A stretch of DNA of 64,000 nucleotides from Hypericum androsaemum (GCA_963995505.1 OZ023197.1:14754475-14818474), one strand, 5' to 3'; positions 1-13,857 are shown, numbered from the stretch's first letter. Notes: generated by a model not told the origin, from the letters alone. Translations and numbers: made by a program.

Positions 1-3000
1 TAGCCTCACCCAAGTCCTTCATGGCAAACCTTTCGGATAATTGCTTCTTCACCTTGCTCACCTCACTTGCACTGGTGCCTGCTATCAACATGTCATCAAC
101 ATAAAGCAGGAGGATGATATAGCCATTATCCAGCTTCTTCATATAACAACAATGATCCGCTCCACAACGAGAAAATTCAATCTCCCGAATGAATCCATCA
201 AACTTCTTGTACCATTGTCTTGGAGCTTGCTTCAACCCGTACAGACTCCTCCTCAACCTGCACATAAGCTTATCGTTACCTTGCAAGAACCCCTCTGGTT
301 GCTCCATGTAGATCTCTTCCTCTAGATCACCATGAAGAAATGCCGTCTTCACATCCATTTGCTCTAGCAATAAATCTTCAGCAGCCACCATACTTAGCAC
401 CATCCGGATGGTGGTCATCTTCACAACAGGAGTGAAGATGTCAGTGAAGTCAATACCATACTTCTGCTGAAATCCCTTTACAACCAGTCTTGCTTTGTAA
501 CGTTTGGTGCCATCCGCCTCTTTCTTCACTCTATAGACCCACTTGTTATGCAATGCTTTCTTACCCTTGGGAAGTTCAACTAACTCCCAAGTTCCATTGC
601 TCCTCAAGGACTCCATCTCATCATTCATGGCAAGTTTCCACTCGTTCACTTGCTCACTTTCTTGAGCTTCTTCAAAATCCTCAGGTTCTCCTCCATCGGT
701 CAATAAGAGATAGTAGTTTGCTGGCGAATATCTATCCGGAGATCCACGTTGTCTAGTGGACCTCCTCAATGGAACCACTGTTAGTGGTGATCTTGGCCCC
801 ATCTCCACTTCGGCCTCTTGGCCATCAAGTATCCTGCTCCCACCCGAGTTTGAGATGTCTAACTCGACCACCTCACCAGTAGGATCCACTTCATCAGCTA
901 AATCCCCCTTGTCCTTGTACATCACCTTCTCATTGAATATGACATCCCGGCTCCTCACAACCTTTCGGTTCTTCTCATCCCAAAAACGGAACCCGAACTC
1001 ATCTCCTCCATATCCAATGAATGTGCACTTCTTGGACTTTGCATCAAGCTTACTCCTATCACCTGCATCCACAAGTACATAGGAAACACAACCAAACACT
1101 CGTAAGAAAGTCAGATCAACCTCTTTGCCACTCCACATCTCCTCCGGTATCTCATTCTCCAAAGGAGTTGATGGCCCTCTGTTGATCAAGAATGCTGCAG
1201 TATTTACAGCATCTGCCCAAAACATCTTCGGAAGGCCACTCTTCAACCTCATGGCCCTTGCTCTCTCATTTAGTGTTCGGTTCATCCTCTCAGCTATGCC
1301 ATTTTGCTGGGGGGTCCCAGCTACCGTCTTTTTCATGCGAATCCCATACTTCACACAAAAGTCTTTGAACTCTTGAAGCTCGTACTCACCACCATTATCG
1401 GACCTCAAACACTTCACCTTGAGATTCGTCTCGTTCTCCACAAGAGCCTTCCACTTCTTGAAGGCATTGAAAGCATCAGACTTATGCTTTAGGAAGTAGA
1501 CCCACACCTTCCTTGTAGAGTCATCTATGAAAGTCATGTAATACAAAGAACCACCCACGGATGCCACCGGTGCCGGTCCCCACAGATCACTGTGGACCAA
1601 TTCAAGCTTCTCCGGTTTAGGAGTTCTACCACTTCTTGAGAAGCTCACCCTCTTCTGCTTCCCAAATACACAGTCTTCACAAAGACCCACGTCCACGGTC
1701 TTTAGACCCGGTAGCTTCCCCTTTGAACAAAGCACCCGCATCCCCTTCTCATTCATGTGGCCAAGCCTACTATGCCACAGATCTGCATCATTGGTTGTTC
1801 CTACAAGATCAATACTTTCATGAGTGTTCCTTGTCATGTACAACGTACCTTCCTTCTCACCACGAGCCACCACTCTAGCTCCCTTGGTGATCTTCCATGT
1901 CCGACAACCAAAGGTTACATTATACCCCTCTTCATCTAGTTGTCCTATGGAAAGCAAATTTCTTCTTAACCCTGGGATGTGTCTCACCCCCTTCAACAAT
2001 AACAATGATCCATTGGGAGTATTGATTCTCACATCTCCTTTACCCACAATTTGCAATGGCTCATCATCGGCTAGATAAACCTTGCCAAATTCTCCTGGGG
2101 TATACAATTCTATTATCCCCTTGTCGCTACAAGAGTGGAATGATGCTCCTGAATCCAATACCCAAGCCTCCAACGGGCTACTAACACTCAAGATCAATGC
2201 ATCCCCGTGGTCCTCTGTTATTGCATTTGCCGACTTGTCCTCCTTCTTCGGTGCCTTGCATTGGGTTCTAAAGTGGCCAAACTTCTCACAGTTCCAACAT
2301 TTAATGGAACTCATGTCCCTCTTCGAACCATCCTTCGATTTGGACTTGGACCTGCTCCGGTCCTTCTTCCCCTTCCACTTAGATTCGGACCTCCCTCTAT
2401 TGCTAGCATTCAAAGCCGAACCTGAGGCTACTCCGGACTCTTTCCTACGAATCTCCTCACTCATAATCAAGTCCCTCACCTCATCCAACTTGAGTACTAC
2501 CTTCCCCGCCGAGGCACTCACCGCCGTGACCGTGCCATTCCAACTATCGGGTAAGGAACTTAGCAAAATTAGAGCTTGTACCTCATCATCGAAGTCAATC
2601 TTCACCGAGCTCAAAGAAGCGATGGTCGCATTGAACTCGTGGAGGTGTACCGATACCGAGGTACTCTCCGCCATCTTAAGGTTGAAGAGCTTCCTCATCA
2701 AGTGAACTTTGTTGGCCGCCGATGGCTTCTCGTACATCTCGGACAACGTCTACAACATCTCCTTCTTGGTCTTTGACTTTACTGTGTGCAAGGCCACGTT
2801 CCTAGACAAAGACAAGCGCACCACGCTCATCGCTTTCCGATCTAGGAGCTTCCACTCCTCTTCCTTCATGTCCTCAGGCTTCTTCCCATCAAGCGGCAAG
2901 TGCAAATCTTTGCCATACAAGTAGTCCTCTACTTGCATCTTCCAGAAGCCATAGTCGACGCCATCGAACTTCTCCACGGGCGATCTCACATCACCCATCG

Positions 3001-3016
3001 TGATTGCTCCCACCAC
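1..3016 (-). pseudogene. Copia gag-pol polyprotein, partial, one in-frame stop
   Basis: The frame opens at about 3016 with a Copia gag start (FDGVDYGFWKMQVEDYL) and stays in one frame to the window edge. I checked the frame at three places: gag, the CCHC zinc knuckle (C-W-N-C ... about 2250-2300) and the RT motif YVDDML (about 89-103). In between lie the protease (LDSGAS, about 2140), the integrase with its HH-CC region and the NGIAER motif (about 1280-1300). A TAG at 2750-2752, about 89 codons in, interrupts gag, so this copy cannot make a full polyprotein by ordinary translation. Otherwise the reading frame is strikingly well preserved, which suggests a fairly recent insertion. Confidence 0.88.
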
Positions 3017-3025
3017 GCCCTAAAC

Positions 3026-3043
3026 CCAGGTGCTCTGATACCA
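3026..3043 (-). other. Primer binding site, initiator tRNA-Met type
   Basis: On the minus strand the sequence reads TGGTATCAGAGCACCTGG, starting two bases inside the LTR. TGGTATCAGAGC is the usual plant Copia primer site complementary to the 3' end of tRNA-iMet. Confidence 0.93.
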
Positions 3044-3045
3044 GT

Positions 3046-3511
3046 TGTTGGGAAATAACCCACTTTCCCGTGGACCCAAACAACGCAGCGAACAAAATAG
3101 GAGCAAGATCTACGAAAAAACAAGAATAACAGATTTGGTAACCCGGTTCGATCTTGACCGATCTACGTCCGTGGGCGTACCAAGCCAGGAGATTTCACTA
3201 TATCAAGCTCGATCTACACTTTGGAGCTACGCAGGCTCAACAATGGTAGTTTCTCTCTTTTCTTCTTCTCTCTCTCTCTCTAGAAATGTCTCTCTGTCTG
3301 CCAGGAAGGAGGAGAAGCGGCACAGGGTTGGTGAAGCGGGTATTTATAGCACCAACAAACCTAGGAACCAAAAAACACACACGCAGGGGCATTTAAACCC
3401 CCGCTAGGTGGCGCTGCCCCCTAGACCCCCGCGACCTGACTTGGCAGGTCGATCCCAGTTCTGGACGGGGGCTACGCCCCCCCGCGGTGTCCGAAGTCTC
3501 CATACCCAACA
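3046..3511 (-). repeat. 5' LTR of the left Copia element
   Basis: The 466-bp block starts TGTTGGG and ends CCCAACA, a perfect 7-bp terminal inverted repeat of the TG...CA kind. It adjoins an initiator-tRNA primer binding site on its inner side and host exon sequence on its outer side. The partner LTR is outside the window, so LTR divergence cannot be measured. Confidence 0.9.
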
Positions 3512-5042
<1,531 letters not shown>

Positions 5043-6175
5043 TTTTGGAGGATAATTCTGCCAGCTTAGAGTTACGTTCTTCACCTCTTGTATAATTTAG
5101 ACCATTAAGTGCTTTCTGGTCGTGTTAGAGCTTTGCATTTTGAATCTATTGCAGCAAAAAAAAAAAAGACTTGAAAAACGAAATCGAACCAGTGATAGAT
5201 AGATGTGATTTGACTGGAGCATTAAGAGACGGGTTATATTATATCCCTTCCAACAATCAAGCTTGTTATAGTTCAAACACTACTTCCTCCTGCGGTCAAC
5301 CTATCCCTTTCTTTGCATATTTTTCTACCATCTTCCTTGCCATTACTCGTCTCAAATCAAATTTCTGGTTTGTACGTTGAACAATTGGTTGCTTACCTCA
5401 AACACAAACAAAGAACAAACTGATGAAATTGTTTTTTTTCTTTTTGATGACTTTAAATTTAGGAGTTTATCTAAACTCCTGATTTAAGGCAACATTGTGC
5501 TTTATTTTCTTATCAATTCCGCAAAGGTGAGAATTGATCATTGACCTTGAAGAAAACGAGGTAAGATCTATTGTATCCTATCTACCAAAACAAGGTCAAT
5601 AAAATTATGCAATCGAAAAAGAACTTAAAAAGAAAAAACATTGCAAAATAAATTAGGATTTTGAAAAGATCGGTTCTTTGACTTTTATTATGAATAAACC
5701 TTTAACCAGAGCCGAGTGTCTGCCTGGGAGAACACTGCACATAGCTTTTGCCTTTCATGGGGAAGCAGGCGTTATTAAAGGGCCCATAAATTTGAATGAT
5801 ATATGTTCAGTTTTATAATTTTCGAAAATGTCAACTGATGGATAGAAAAAGTAATTTTCGCTTGGATGAGTATTTTAGGCTCGGAGTATTAAAAATAAAA
5901 AAAACCGAGGATCGACAAATAAATTATAAGAAAATCATCGTGATTGCATTCCTTGCGTCCTGTTAACATACCACGTTTGGTCGTCGTCATATAACGCACG
6001 CTCTCTATAGTGAGTGTGATAGGGACACGGTGGTTTATCTCACCTAATTAAGCATCAAGAAAGAAACACATGATAAAGAAATTGGCAAGCATTTATCTCA
6101 AGCAACATCATCATCATAGACTAAAAGCATTCGATTACCCAACAAAGAAGAAGAACAAGTTTGTTAACTAACTAG
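5043..6175 (+). other. Non-coding stretch after the CPOX pseudogene
   Basis: AT-rich sequence with an A-run at 5157-5168. Reading frames here are short and match nothing I know. A weak GCCTG/CAGGC inverted repeat sits near 5725-5775. I see no gene. Confidence 0.6.
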
Positions 6176-7647
6176 CTACTGGGAATTTGGTTGCTGCAAC
6201 ATGAATAGCTCAAGCTTTCTTATTCCTTTCTTGGCAATTTGGTATCCAACAAGAGACCGCTCAAGGACTTCAACAAGATCCCAGAAGAAGGAGGTTGGAG
6301 TAGATGATGCCAAAGGCGGCAAGGCTCCCTCCTCCTGCGCGCGCGCGCACACACACATTACAAACAAACAATTAATATTTATCCAATGACCCGACCGTGC
6401 TCGACCACTAGTAAAAATATCACCTTCAGATAATATTTATCAAGAAGTAACAAGCCGGACTTAGCAGCACTCAGAAAAATTTTGCTACGGGCAAAGTCAG
6501 CACCCATCTTCATCTGCCGAGATGAAGAAGAAAGGAAATAAGACAGATTGTTTGTTTGTAGGAAAAAAGAAGTATATAATGAAGCCGAACCTCTGGATTC
6601 AATTTTATCAACTCCGACATGAGAGCATCAAAATCAATCAAAACCGTGTTGAAGATAGCAATCCCCGAGATAAGAGGTGCCATTGTCTGCAAAGCAATGT
6701 TGAATTAATTATTTTTTACTATATAGTTTTGAGGAGGCCGAGAAAGGATGTGGTTATTATGATTATTAAACAAGAGAATACCACTTTACCAACCTGATAA
6801 CAATAGGGCTCCACAGACAATCCTAGAGAACCAACAAACCTTTCGGCAAGTTGGGATTTGGAGCTGCCGTAGAAATTCCCTCCTCCAATTTTGCAGTCTG
6901 AGATTTCCGCTCTTTGTTCGCCCAACCTCGAAGCAATGTTATTGAGCACGGTGGGCTCAAAACAAGCAGCATAATCCACCATGGCTGAGATAGAGGCGAT
7001 CAGGTCATCCATGGCAGGGAGGACGAGCTTATCCATTGCATCCTTGAGCGTCAATCCATGAGCCAGACTGTCAATGTCCTCCTTCGTGCAAGAAGAATCC
7101 ACCAACTCACACGCGACATTCCCACATCGGCACATACCCTCCTTCAAGTATGACCTGACGGCTTCGACGTAATAGAGGTAAACGTTGTTACCGTAAGCAT
7201 CTAATAATTGATTCGCAATAAGGCGGGCGGTGTTTCGGTTGACCAGCGAATGGAGCAAGGATTCGGCCTCCGGGGAGATCTCTTCTGAAAGAAGCTCAAT
7301 GAGCCACAGAACCTGAAATTTAGAGTTTTTTTTTTTTTGAATTCTCTGAATAATATTATTCAGAGTCGAGTCGAGTGGTGACTAACCTGTGCTTGGACCG
7401 CAGAATAAATGAGGCCGGATTCGGTCAAGTAAGGAAACACTTGTTTAACATCTCCTTCCCGAAATTCAAAAGAAAATATCATCCTGATGTTTGAAGCCAG
7501 AGATGGGCTGACGGAACGAGGGCTATATTTGCATACAATACGGTGGTGGTATTTCGAGAAGCCGAGGAATGGAGGTGGAGGAGGGCTTGTTGATTGCGGC
7601 AGCCTGGCGGATGGGCAGCCAAATCGGACAAGCTTCTTGACGTCCAT
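6176..7647 (-). pseudogene. Diverged adenylosuccinate-lyase-like paralogue, probable pseudogene
   Basis: Three or four minus-strand exons resemble the intact lyase at 32418-35241. Exon 1 (7387-7647) has a transit-peptide-like start and V-F-P-Y-L-T-E-S-G-L-I-Y. Exon 2 (6794-7312) carries CTKEDIDSLAHGLTLKDAMD and V-G-S-L-G-L-S-V-E-P. Exon 3 (from about 6690 down to about 6600) has F-N-T-V-L-I-D-F-D. A last piece (6176 to about 6334) has EVLERSLVGYQIAKKGIRKL. The splice borders after Q (7387) and after Y-C-Y-Q (6794) match intron positions in the intact gene, but exon 2 is continuous where the intact gene has two introns. The S-R-T-H-G-Q catalytic segment is gone, the superfamily signature G-S-S-x-M-P-H-K is absent, and the C-terminal exons are missing. 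It cannot be a working lyase. The frames are still open, so a non-enzymatic product is not excluded. Confidence 0.72.
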
Positions 7648-7936
7648 ACTCTCTCTCCCTTCTTCAACGTTACGGCTTTCTTTTCTGGAGAGAAATCTAT
7701 CTATATGTCTATATATCTAGGGTTTTGTCTTCCAAATATTTTTCTTTATTTACTTTTTTTTTGGGGTATATGATAAACAAAATTTTCCCACAGAGGTTTT
7801 CGATTTTTTCTATTTATATATGATTATTAAGTTAAATACATAATTTGTCTCGAGTCCAAAACGATACAAAAAACACAACTCCTCGGTATTCTAACTACTT
7901 TTGTTTTTAGACCATCAACCTTACTACGACTCTCCT

Positions 7937-8942
7937 GAGTTTTTTATCAATATGGTACTACAGTACTAATTTATTACCAAAATGATATTACTATTGAAAA
8001 TATTTCGAATATGATGTCCCTTTTCAAGATTGAAATTTTTTTTTGACCTGGGGACTCTAGGTCGAAATTTTTTTCGACTTGGAACCAAAATCAAAAAAAA
8101 AATTTTAACTTCCGAAAGATTATTTTCGACCTGGGACCAAAATTAAAAAAAATTGACTGGTTCACTTTTGGCGCACTCTCTCTCCTCCCCCTCTCTCTTC
8201 CCCCTTTTTTCTCCACCCTCACGCGCTCTCGTCACTCTCCCCCTCTCTCTTCTAATTTTTTTCCCTCTCTTCTAGTTTATTATTTTTTGTGTATTTATTA
8301 AAAAGTCAATTCCAAAAATAATCTTTCTCGTTTGCAATACAATTTTAAATATTTGATTTGTGATAGTCAATATTGCTGGATGAAATAATTTATTTATATT
8401 ACACATAAATTTTACCTTTTTAAGTTGAAATGTTGTTCAAGTAGAACAAGTATCATTTATAGTAGACAAGTTATTTAAATGAATTTCATGAACAAATAAA
8501 TATTTGATATTTTTGAAAATAAATTTAGAATTGATTTAGAATTGGAGAATTTACGAGAGATAAAGATAAATGAAATTGACTAATAAAAAAAACTAGAAGA
8601 GAGAGAGGGGAAAGTGAGAGAGCGCGTGAGGGTGGGGAAAAAAAAGGAGCAAGTGAGAGGGGAAGGGGGGAGAGAGTGTACAAAAAGTGACCTGGTCAAT
8701 TTTTTTATTTTGGTCTCAGGTCGAAATTTTTTTTCGATTTTGATCCCAGGTCGAAAATAATCTTTCGACAACGGAAGTCAATTTTTTTTATTTTGGTTCC
8801 AAGTCGGAAAAAAAATTTCGACCTAGGGTCCCCAGGTCGAATTTTTTTTCAATCTTGAAAAGGGACACTATTTTTGGAATATTTTCAATAGTAAAAGTAT
8901 TTTGATAATAACTTGGTATAACACCATATTAGTAAAAAACCC
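7937..8942. mobile_element. Foldback (long inverted-repeat) MITE, 1006 bp
   Basis: The two arms, about 7937-8285 and 8577-8942, are imperfect inverted repeats of about 350 bp around a loop of roughly 290 bp. The ends are GAGTTTTTTATCAATATGG and, on the other strand, GGGTTTTTTACTAATATGG. A perfect 8-bp direct repeat, ACTCTCCT, flanks it at 7929-7936 and 8943-8950. There is no coding capacity. Known families: an 8-bp duplication fits hAT-type transposition, while the long terminal repeats recall Mutator-like or foldback elements (Mutator normally gives 9 bp), so the superfamily is open. Confidence 0.88.
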
Positions 8943-8950
8943 ACTCTCCT

Positions 8951-9227
8951 TCGCATCTCGCTACTTGGTACTCACAACCTAACCTAACCACAGTCCAAAA
9001 ACGAAACCAAAAGAAAACCCCTTCGTATTCTATTCTAACTACGACTCCTCCCTTTATAGGAAGATTATCAATTAGACCATCACTCTAACTACAACTCTCC
9101 TCCGCCTCCATCATTCTAAATATTATCATGTTTAATATTATAACAGAAATAGTCAAATTACTACTATCAAAAAAGTTTCGTCCCGCCACTAATTATTAAT
9201 TATATCACCTATGTTTTGCACTAACCA
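8951..9227. repeat. Degenerate direct repeat flanking the MITE
   Basis: The words TTCTAACTAC and AACTCTCCTC, near 9035-9107, echo the stretch 7885-7936 left of the MITE (TTCTAACTAC, TTAGACCATCA, GACTCTCCT). The MITE therefore sits in a small pre-existing direct repeat. No gene is visible. Confidence 0.45.
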
Positions 9228-10024
9228 TTGTTAAATAATCAAATCCATAATGGCGCTATGTGTGTTATTTGCAATGTTGAGCCTGAATCCTCTGCCCACC
9301 TCTTGCTTCACTGTAATCTGATCTCTCGGGTCTGGTATTACTTTGTTCGGTTGCTTGGGTTGCAGTGGTGTATTGGTGGCTCCATTATGGATTGTTTGGA
9401 CAGTTGGATGGGTCTGGTTAATGGCAATAGCTCGAAAAGTCTTTGGTACATCCTTTTCGCTGCTATTTGCTAGTGTTCTTGGAAGCATCGGAATATGGTA
9501 TTTTTTGATCAGCAAGTTATTTGTCAGAGAAGGTTGTTCGTGACAATTCACAGGACCTTTTCGGAATGGGTCTGCTGGGCAGGTCTCTCTGGCTCTTCGG
9601 CATATCAGGATGCTTTGTTATTGCTTAGTTCGGGTTCTTCAGATTATGGTTTGTTACGCTAGGTGTTATGATCTGTTTTAGCTTATAATTTTTAATCCTC
9701 TTCAGGCCTGTCTTCTTGAGTTTCATTGTTCGGGCCTTTTTAGGTCCGGCCTTTGTTCTAGGTGTCTAGGTGGTATATTTTTTGCTTTAACTTTGAGTCT
9801 AGATTGACGGTCTGGTATTGTTTTGGCGATTTCAACGTCAAGATAGGTATTCTTATTGAGGTATTCTTTCCCTACCACACCTTTTTTCCTACAGTTTTTG
9901 GTGTGGTAGGATTTTGGCGAGGCTGACGGTCGCAACTCCGTTTGACTCCATGGCACGGGGAATACCATACTAAGTAGGTTGTATATTCTATGGCAATGTT
10001 TATACATATACCTTTAAAAAAAAG
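9228..10024 (+). mobile_element. 5'-truncated LINE (non-LTR retrotransposon) 3' end
   Basis: A frame from 9228 to about 9661 encodes the zinc-binding domain that follows reverse transcriptase in plant LINEs: C-V-I-C ... E-S-S-A-H-L-L-L-H-C, then VWYYFVRLLG and a W-K-H-R-N segment. One TAG at about 9471, where the family usually has Trp (A-I-C-W-S-V-W), breaks the frame, and it then continues in register to a stop near 9661. About 360 bp of 3' untranslated sequence follow, ending in an A-run at 10014-10023, as expected for target-primed insertion. I could not find a convincing target duplication. Confidence 0.8.
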
Positions 10025-10118
10025 CTAATATAACCTAACGATACAAGAAGTTGTAAAAATTTAGGAGGCCGAGAGTTCAAATTATGGTGTAAAAGTTGTC
10101 TTTCAAAAAAACATAACC

Positions 10119-11722
10119 TGTAACGACCAAGCTTTAATAAAAGTGTTGCAGGAATAAGTGAACATGTAACTCAGGATAGTCCGGAGTGGTCGTCCCAAGG
10201 TCGGTTTGACTACGCTAAGGCTAGGCTAAGCTAGGCTGAGGCTATGGAAAGATAAAGCAAGACAAGATAGAAAAAGTAGCTTGTTGGTGTATTGATGATG
10301 TCCTCTCCTTTGCCCAAGCCGTCCTTATATAGAGAATGTCCTAGCCCAGCCTCGACTTTGAGAAACCCTAAACCGCCTCCAATGTACAAAGATCTCGGCA
10401 CAAAATAGGAAAATCTCTAACCGAGATCGAATCCCACGAAATTCATCTTAACTTGTGGATGTGTTGAGCAAGAAATTGGCCTAAAATGGAAAAGCTTATG
10501 CCGACTGAACCTTTTCGAACATTCTCTCCAAAGTAGTCACCATGTCAAGCCAAAGTTCCAACCAAGCTGCCATCATGTAGGCCCAAGCGAGCTTCCATCA
10601 CCCGTTCTAATGCAGAAAAGCGGGTCCTTCTACTTTGAAGCCCAAAGCGGGCAATAGAACGAAGTGGTTCCTTTCGCATTGAAGCCCAAAGTAGATTCCT
10701 AAAAACCCCCGAGGCTGGTTGCTCAATGACTAGCAGCTACTCGATAACCAGGCGGGCTACTCGATGCCAATGTCCTAGGCCGAATGCTCAATACCAGTAC
10801 CTCAGGCCAAGTACTCGATGATCAAGCTCCGAAGCTAGGTACTCGATGACCTCTCAAAGTAGGCTCAAACCCAATCAACTTTCCCAAAGTGGAAGCCTTC
10901 CAGTATACCTCCCAAAGCGAAAGCCTTCCGCTGTTCCTCCCAAAGTGGGTTGTGTCTTGTTATAAACTTTTGACCTTCTTATAATTTAAATTTTAAGACA
11001 TTTCAAACTAAAAAGTTGTAAATTTATGTGTTATCTCTATTCAGCAACTTGAATCGTCCCATTCCGAGGTCTGTATAGAAAGTTATGAGCACTTTACCGA
11101 GGTATATTCACCCAGACGGGTTGGAAGTGGACTGACCACTTTGGCTTCGGAAGCAGCCCCTTCCGCTTTGATAACCAAAGCAGGCTCAGCCTCCCACTTT
11201 TGGATCCAAAGCGGGTCGAGCAGTAAAAAATTGGGCTCCCATTTCAAAACCCAAAATAGGTTGAGCGGGGCCAACGCGACGACCGATGAAATCAAACCCC
11301 CTCAATCAAACCCGGTTGACTTTGCCAAAAACTCGAAGCATTATTTTCATACCTCAACACAAGAACAATCCGAAGTGAACCAATGACAATCATGCCAAGG
11401 CGATCTCAATGAGGCGCTGGTCTACCAATTAACTGAGACACTAGTCTGGACATCAATCAACGTCGATCTACCAAGGCACTGTGTTACCAGCCGACGCATG
11501 TCTACCAAGGCATCGTGTAACCAACCAATGCCAGTCTACCAAGGCACGTGTCCCCCGACATCAGTCTCGTCTAGATGACACTAATCATCGATGACCCGAC
11601 ACCGATCTCTTCGAGATGACACCGCTCACTTTGAGACCATATCGATCACTTGCTCACCCAGTCACTTCGATACCACACCGGTCACCAGTTACCCAATCTC
11701 TTCGACACCACACTGGGTAACA
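10119..11722 (-). repeat. Possible LTR remnant with degenerate short repeats
   Basis: On the minus strand, CTCTATATAAGG (about 10330-10341) looks like a plant TATA box inside an LTR-like region, and TGTAAC (10119) with GTAACA (11717-11722) could be LTR ends. No target duplication was found, so the boundaries are uncertain. Inside are degenerate short tandem motifs: CCCAAAG(C/T)GG words at about 10560-10950 and 11120-11260, GTCTACCAAGGCA words at 11420-11550, and GATGACACCG or CGATCAC words at 11570-11700. It encodes nothing recognisable. Confidence 0.35.
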
Positions 11723-13852
11723 TGAAATATGTTGACAATATCGAGTTTATTTTTACATCAACAAAAAGCATTGCAACCAACAACTTTGAAATCCTTATTG
11801 GGTGAATTGTTATAAGTGATCAACAGGTGAATGAATTGTTATAGCTTAACCAGGTCTCGAGTTCGAGTATGTGGAAATGCAGCAATGTTAAATACATCCT
11901 GGGAGAACTTTGCCACATTTCAAATGTCCTACCCGTGTTGAATTTGTATTAGTCGGCCTAGTGGGCGGTGAGCCAGATGCTGGAAAAGGTTTGTGGAGAT
12001 AATCTGACATATGAGATATGGTTCGGAGACAGACCCCACACCTCGAAATAACAGATTCTGGGATTGTCTGAATTTTTCATAATCTAGCGTTGCGAGAACG
12101 TCGCATATTTAAGGAGGGGTGAATATGATACCCCGTGAATGATATGTTCTGGAAAAACTTACGTGATATGATTTGGATATTTTCACTTTTTTTTGTTCAC
12201 ATCTTGAAAGAACTATAAGATAAAATAAGTTTGACCGGGGTAATTTCAGGATAGGCGACATCCTGATAAGTTTGGACATGCATGTGAATGTAGACAAAAT
12301 ATGCCCAAAAAAACTTGTATTCGTCTGTGAAGATAAATTATCATATCACTTGACGTTGCAATAAATATATATTAGAGAATACTTATCTTTTTATTCCATA
12401 TAGAAAAAAAATATTTATTTACTTTGTGCCCCTATGTGGGAATACTTTTTAGAAACACAACCGGGAAAACTTTTCCATAGAATGTTCCCAACCGGGAAAA
12501 CTTTATTTTTCAGGAGAGGGAAAAAAGCTTTTCCGGCTTTCAAGTATTTTTGGAAAAGCCGAAAAAACTGAGTACTCTTCTTTTGTAATTTACAGCTGGC
12601 AGAGGGAAATTAATTGAAAGTTGGAAAAGCTGAGAAGTACTTTCTTGATCTTTGAAAAAAGACTAGTGCTTTCGTGGAAGTCCTAGCTGGCAAGCACTTC
12701 CGTAAGAGTCTAGCTGTTTGTTGGAATCGCCCATTGTGACGACGCTGTCAGAACTTTTTGTCAGTTTCTTTTATTGGGTCAAGATTTTTTTTAATCAGTT
12801 TCGGACAGTAGTATGGAAGGAAATTCACATGCATACAGATGGAGACTGGCCGGTAGTCAATAGTTCGGGCAGTGTTTTAGACTGGCTAGCGTATAACGAA
12901 GGCCGATACCTGTTCAAATTGTCATTTGGATCAGCAGTGTTTTACTATGACTGTTTTTTGAAAATGCTGCCATCGTTTATTTGACTTCTATTGTTTCTGT
13001 CTCATCCACGATGTCTTTGAGGAATTCTAACACTATATCTATTTATTGTTGCACTTATGTTTTCGTCATTTACTTTTATATTTATGTATTTGCTTACATT
13101 CATTGTATGATTACTTCTTAATTAATATATGGTTTTAAGTCACTTTGCTGAAAAAAAGACAATAGTTCGGGATTCATTTTCGACAATCCTTTGGATAATA
13201 TCATATCACTGTAGTTAATGCATTGTAGTAGACTGTAGACTACGTGTAATTTTCTCCAAAATTGCCATTTAGAAAATTTTCCTGATGTTGAGTCAGTTCC
13301 AAAATTCTTGTATTTTTTCGCCGGTAAACCAATCAAAATTATCGGATTGCATTTTCCTGAACCGGACCGGAAAAATGGAACCAGGACGGGGGTCCAAGAC
13401 TCCAAGACCTTTCTTGGTTTTTGAAAAAGAAGACATTTACTACATTTTCCCGTAACCCGACAGATAAAATTGGACCAAAGTAGGTATTCCGAGATCATTG
13501 CTTGTACCAGAGTAATTTTATTAAGTACAATTTTATTACGAATTTTATAAATTAATAACTAATTGTATGAATTAGTTACTAATTTTTGTTAATTATAAAT
13601 TAATTAGCTAAGTAATTTTTTTGAATTGGGTTATTTTTTAATGTAAGATGTTAATGAGTTAAGTAATTTTGTTGAATAAGTTATTCTTTGACGTTAGATG
13701 ATTAATTAGTTAATTTTAGGTTGTTTATGTTCAACGTTTAATTTATTAATTTAGGTTATTGATGTTGAATGTTGAATTAGTTAATTTAGGTTGTCGATGT
13801 TGCATTTTGTGAATTATTTATGTTTAATTCGTTGAAGTATTTGACCACCATA
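11723..13852. other. Non-coding repeat-like sequence
   Basis: No gene is visible. 12440-12700 contains several AACCGGGAAAACTTT-like words. 13236-13370 is a diverged copy of 22265-22414 (both contain GTAGACTAC, TTTCTCCAAA and ATCGGATT in order). 13560-13850 is a degenerate AT-rich tandem repeat built on TTAGTTAATTTAGGTTGTTG-like units. Confidence 0.5.
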
Positions 13853-13857
13853 GTATT

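Larger units (their letters stand above)
1..3511 (-). mobile_element. Ty1/Copia LTR retrotransposon, 5' part, cut by the window edge
   Basis: Reading on the minus strand, the element has a 5' LTR (3046-3511), a primer binding site directly inside it, then gag, protease, integrase and the start of reverse transcriptase, which runs off at position 1. The gag-integrase-RT order identifies Copia. RNase H and the 3' LTR lie outside the window. The base after the LTR begins ATGCT (3512-3516), the presumed target duplication; its partner is off-window. The target site is an exon of a coproporphyrinogen oxidase gene on the opposite strand. Confidence 0.93.

Noticed and set aside
12718..12984. 88-codon frame
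   Set aside because: Isolated, unrecognised, and in repeat-like sequence.
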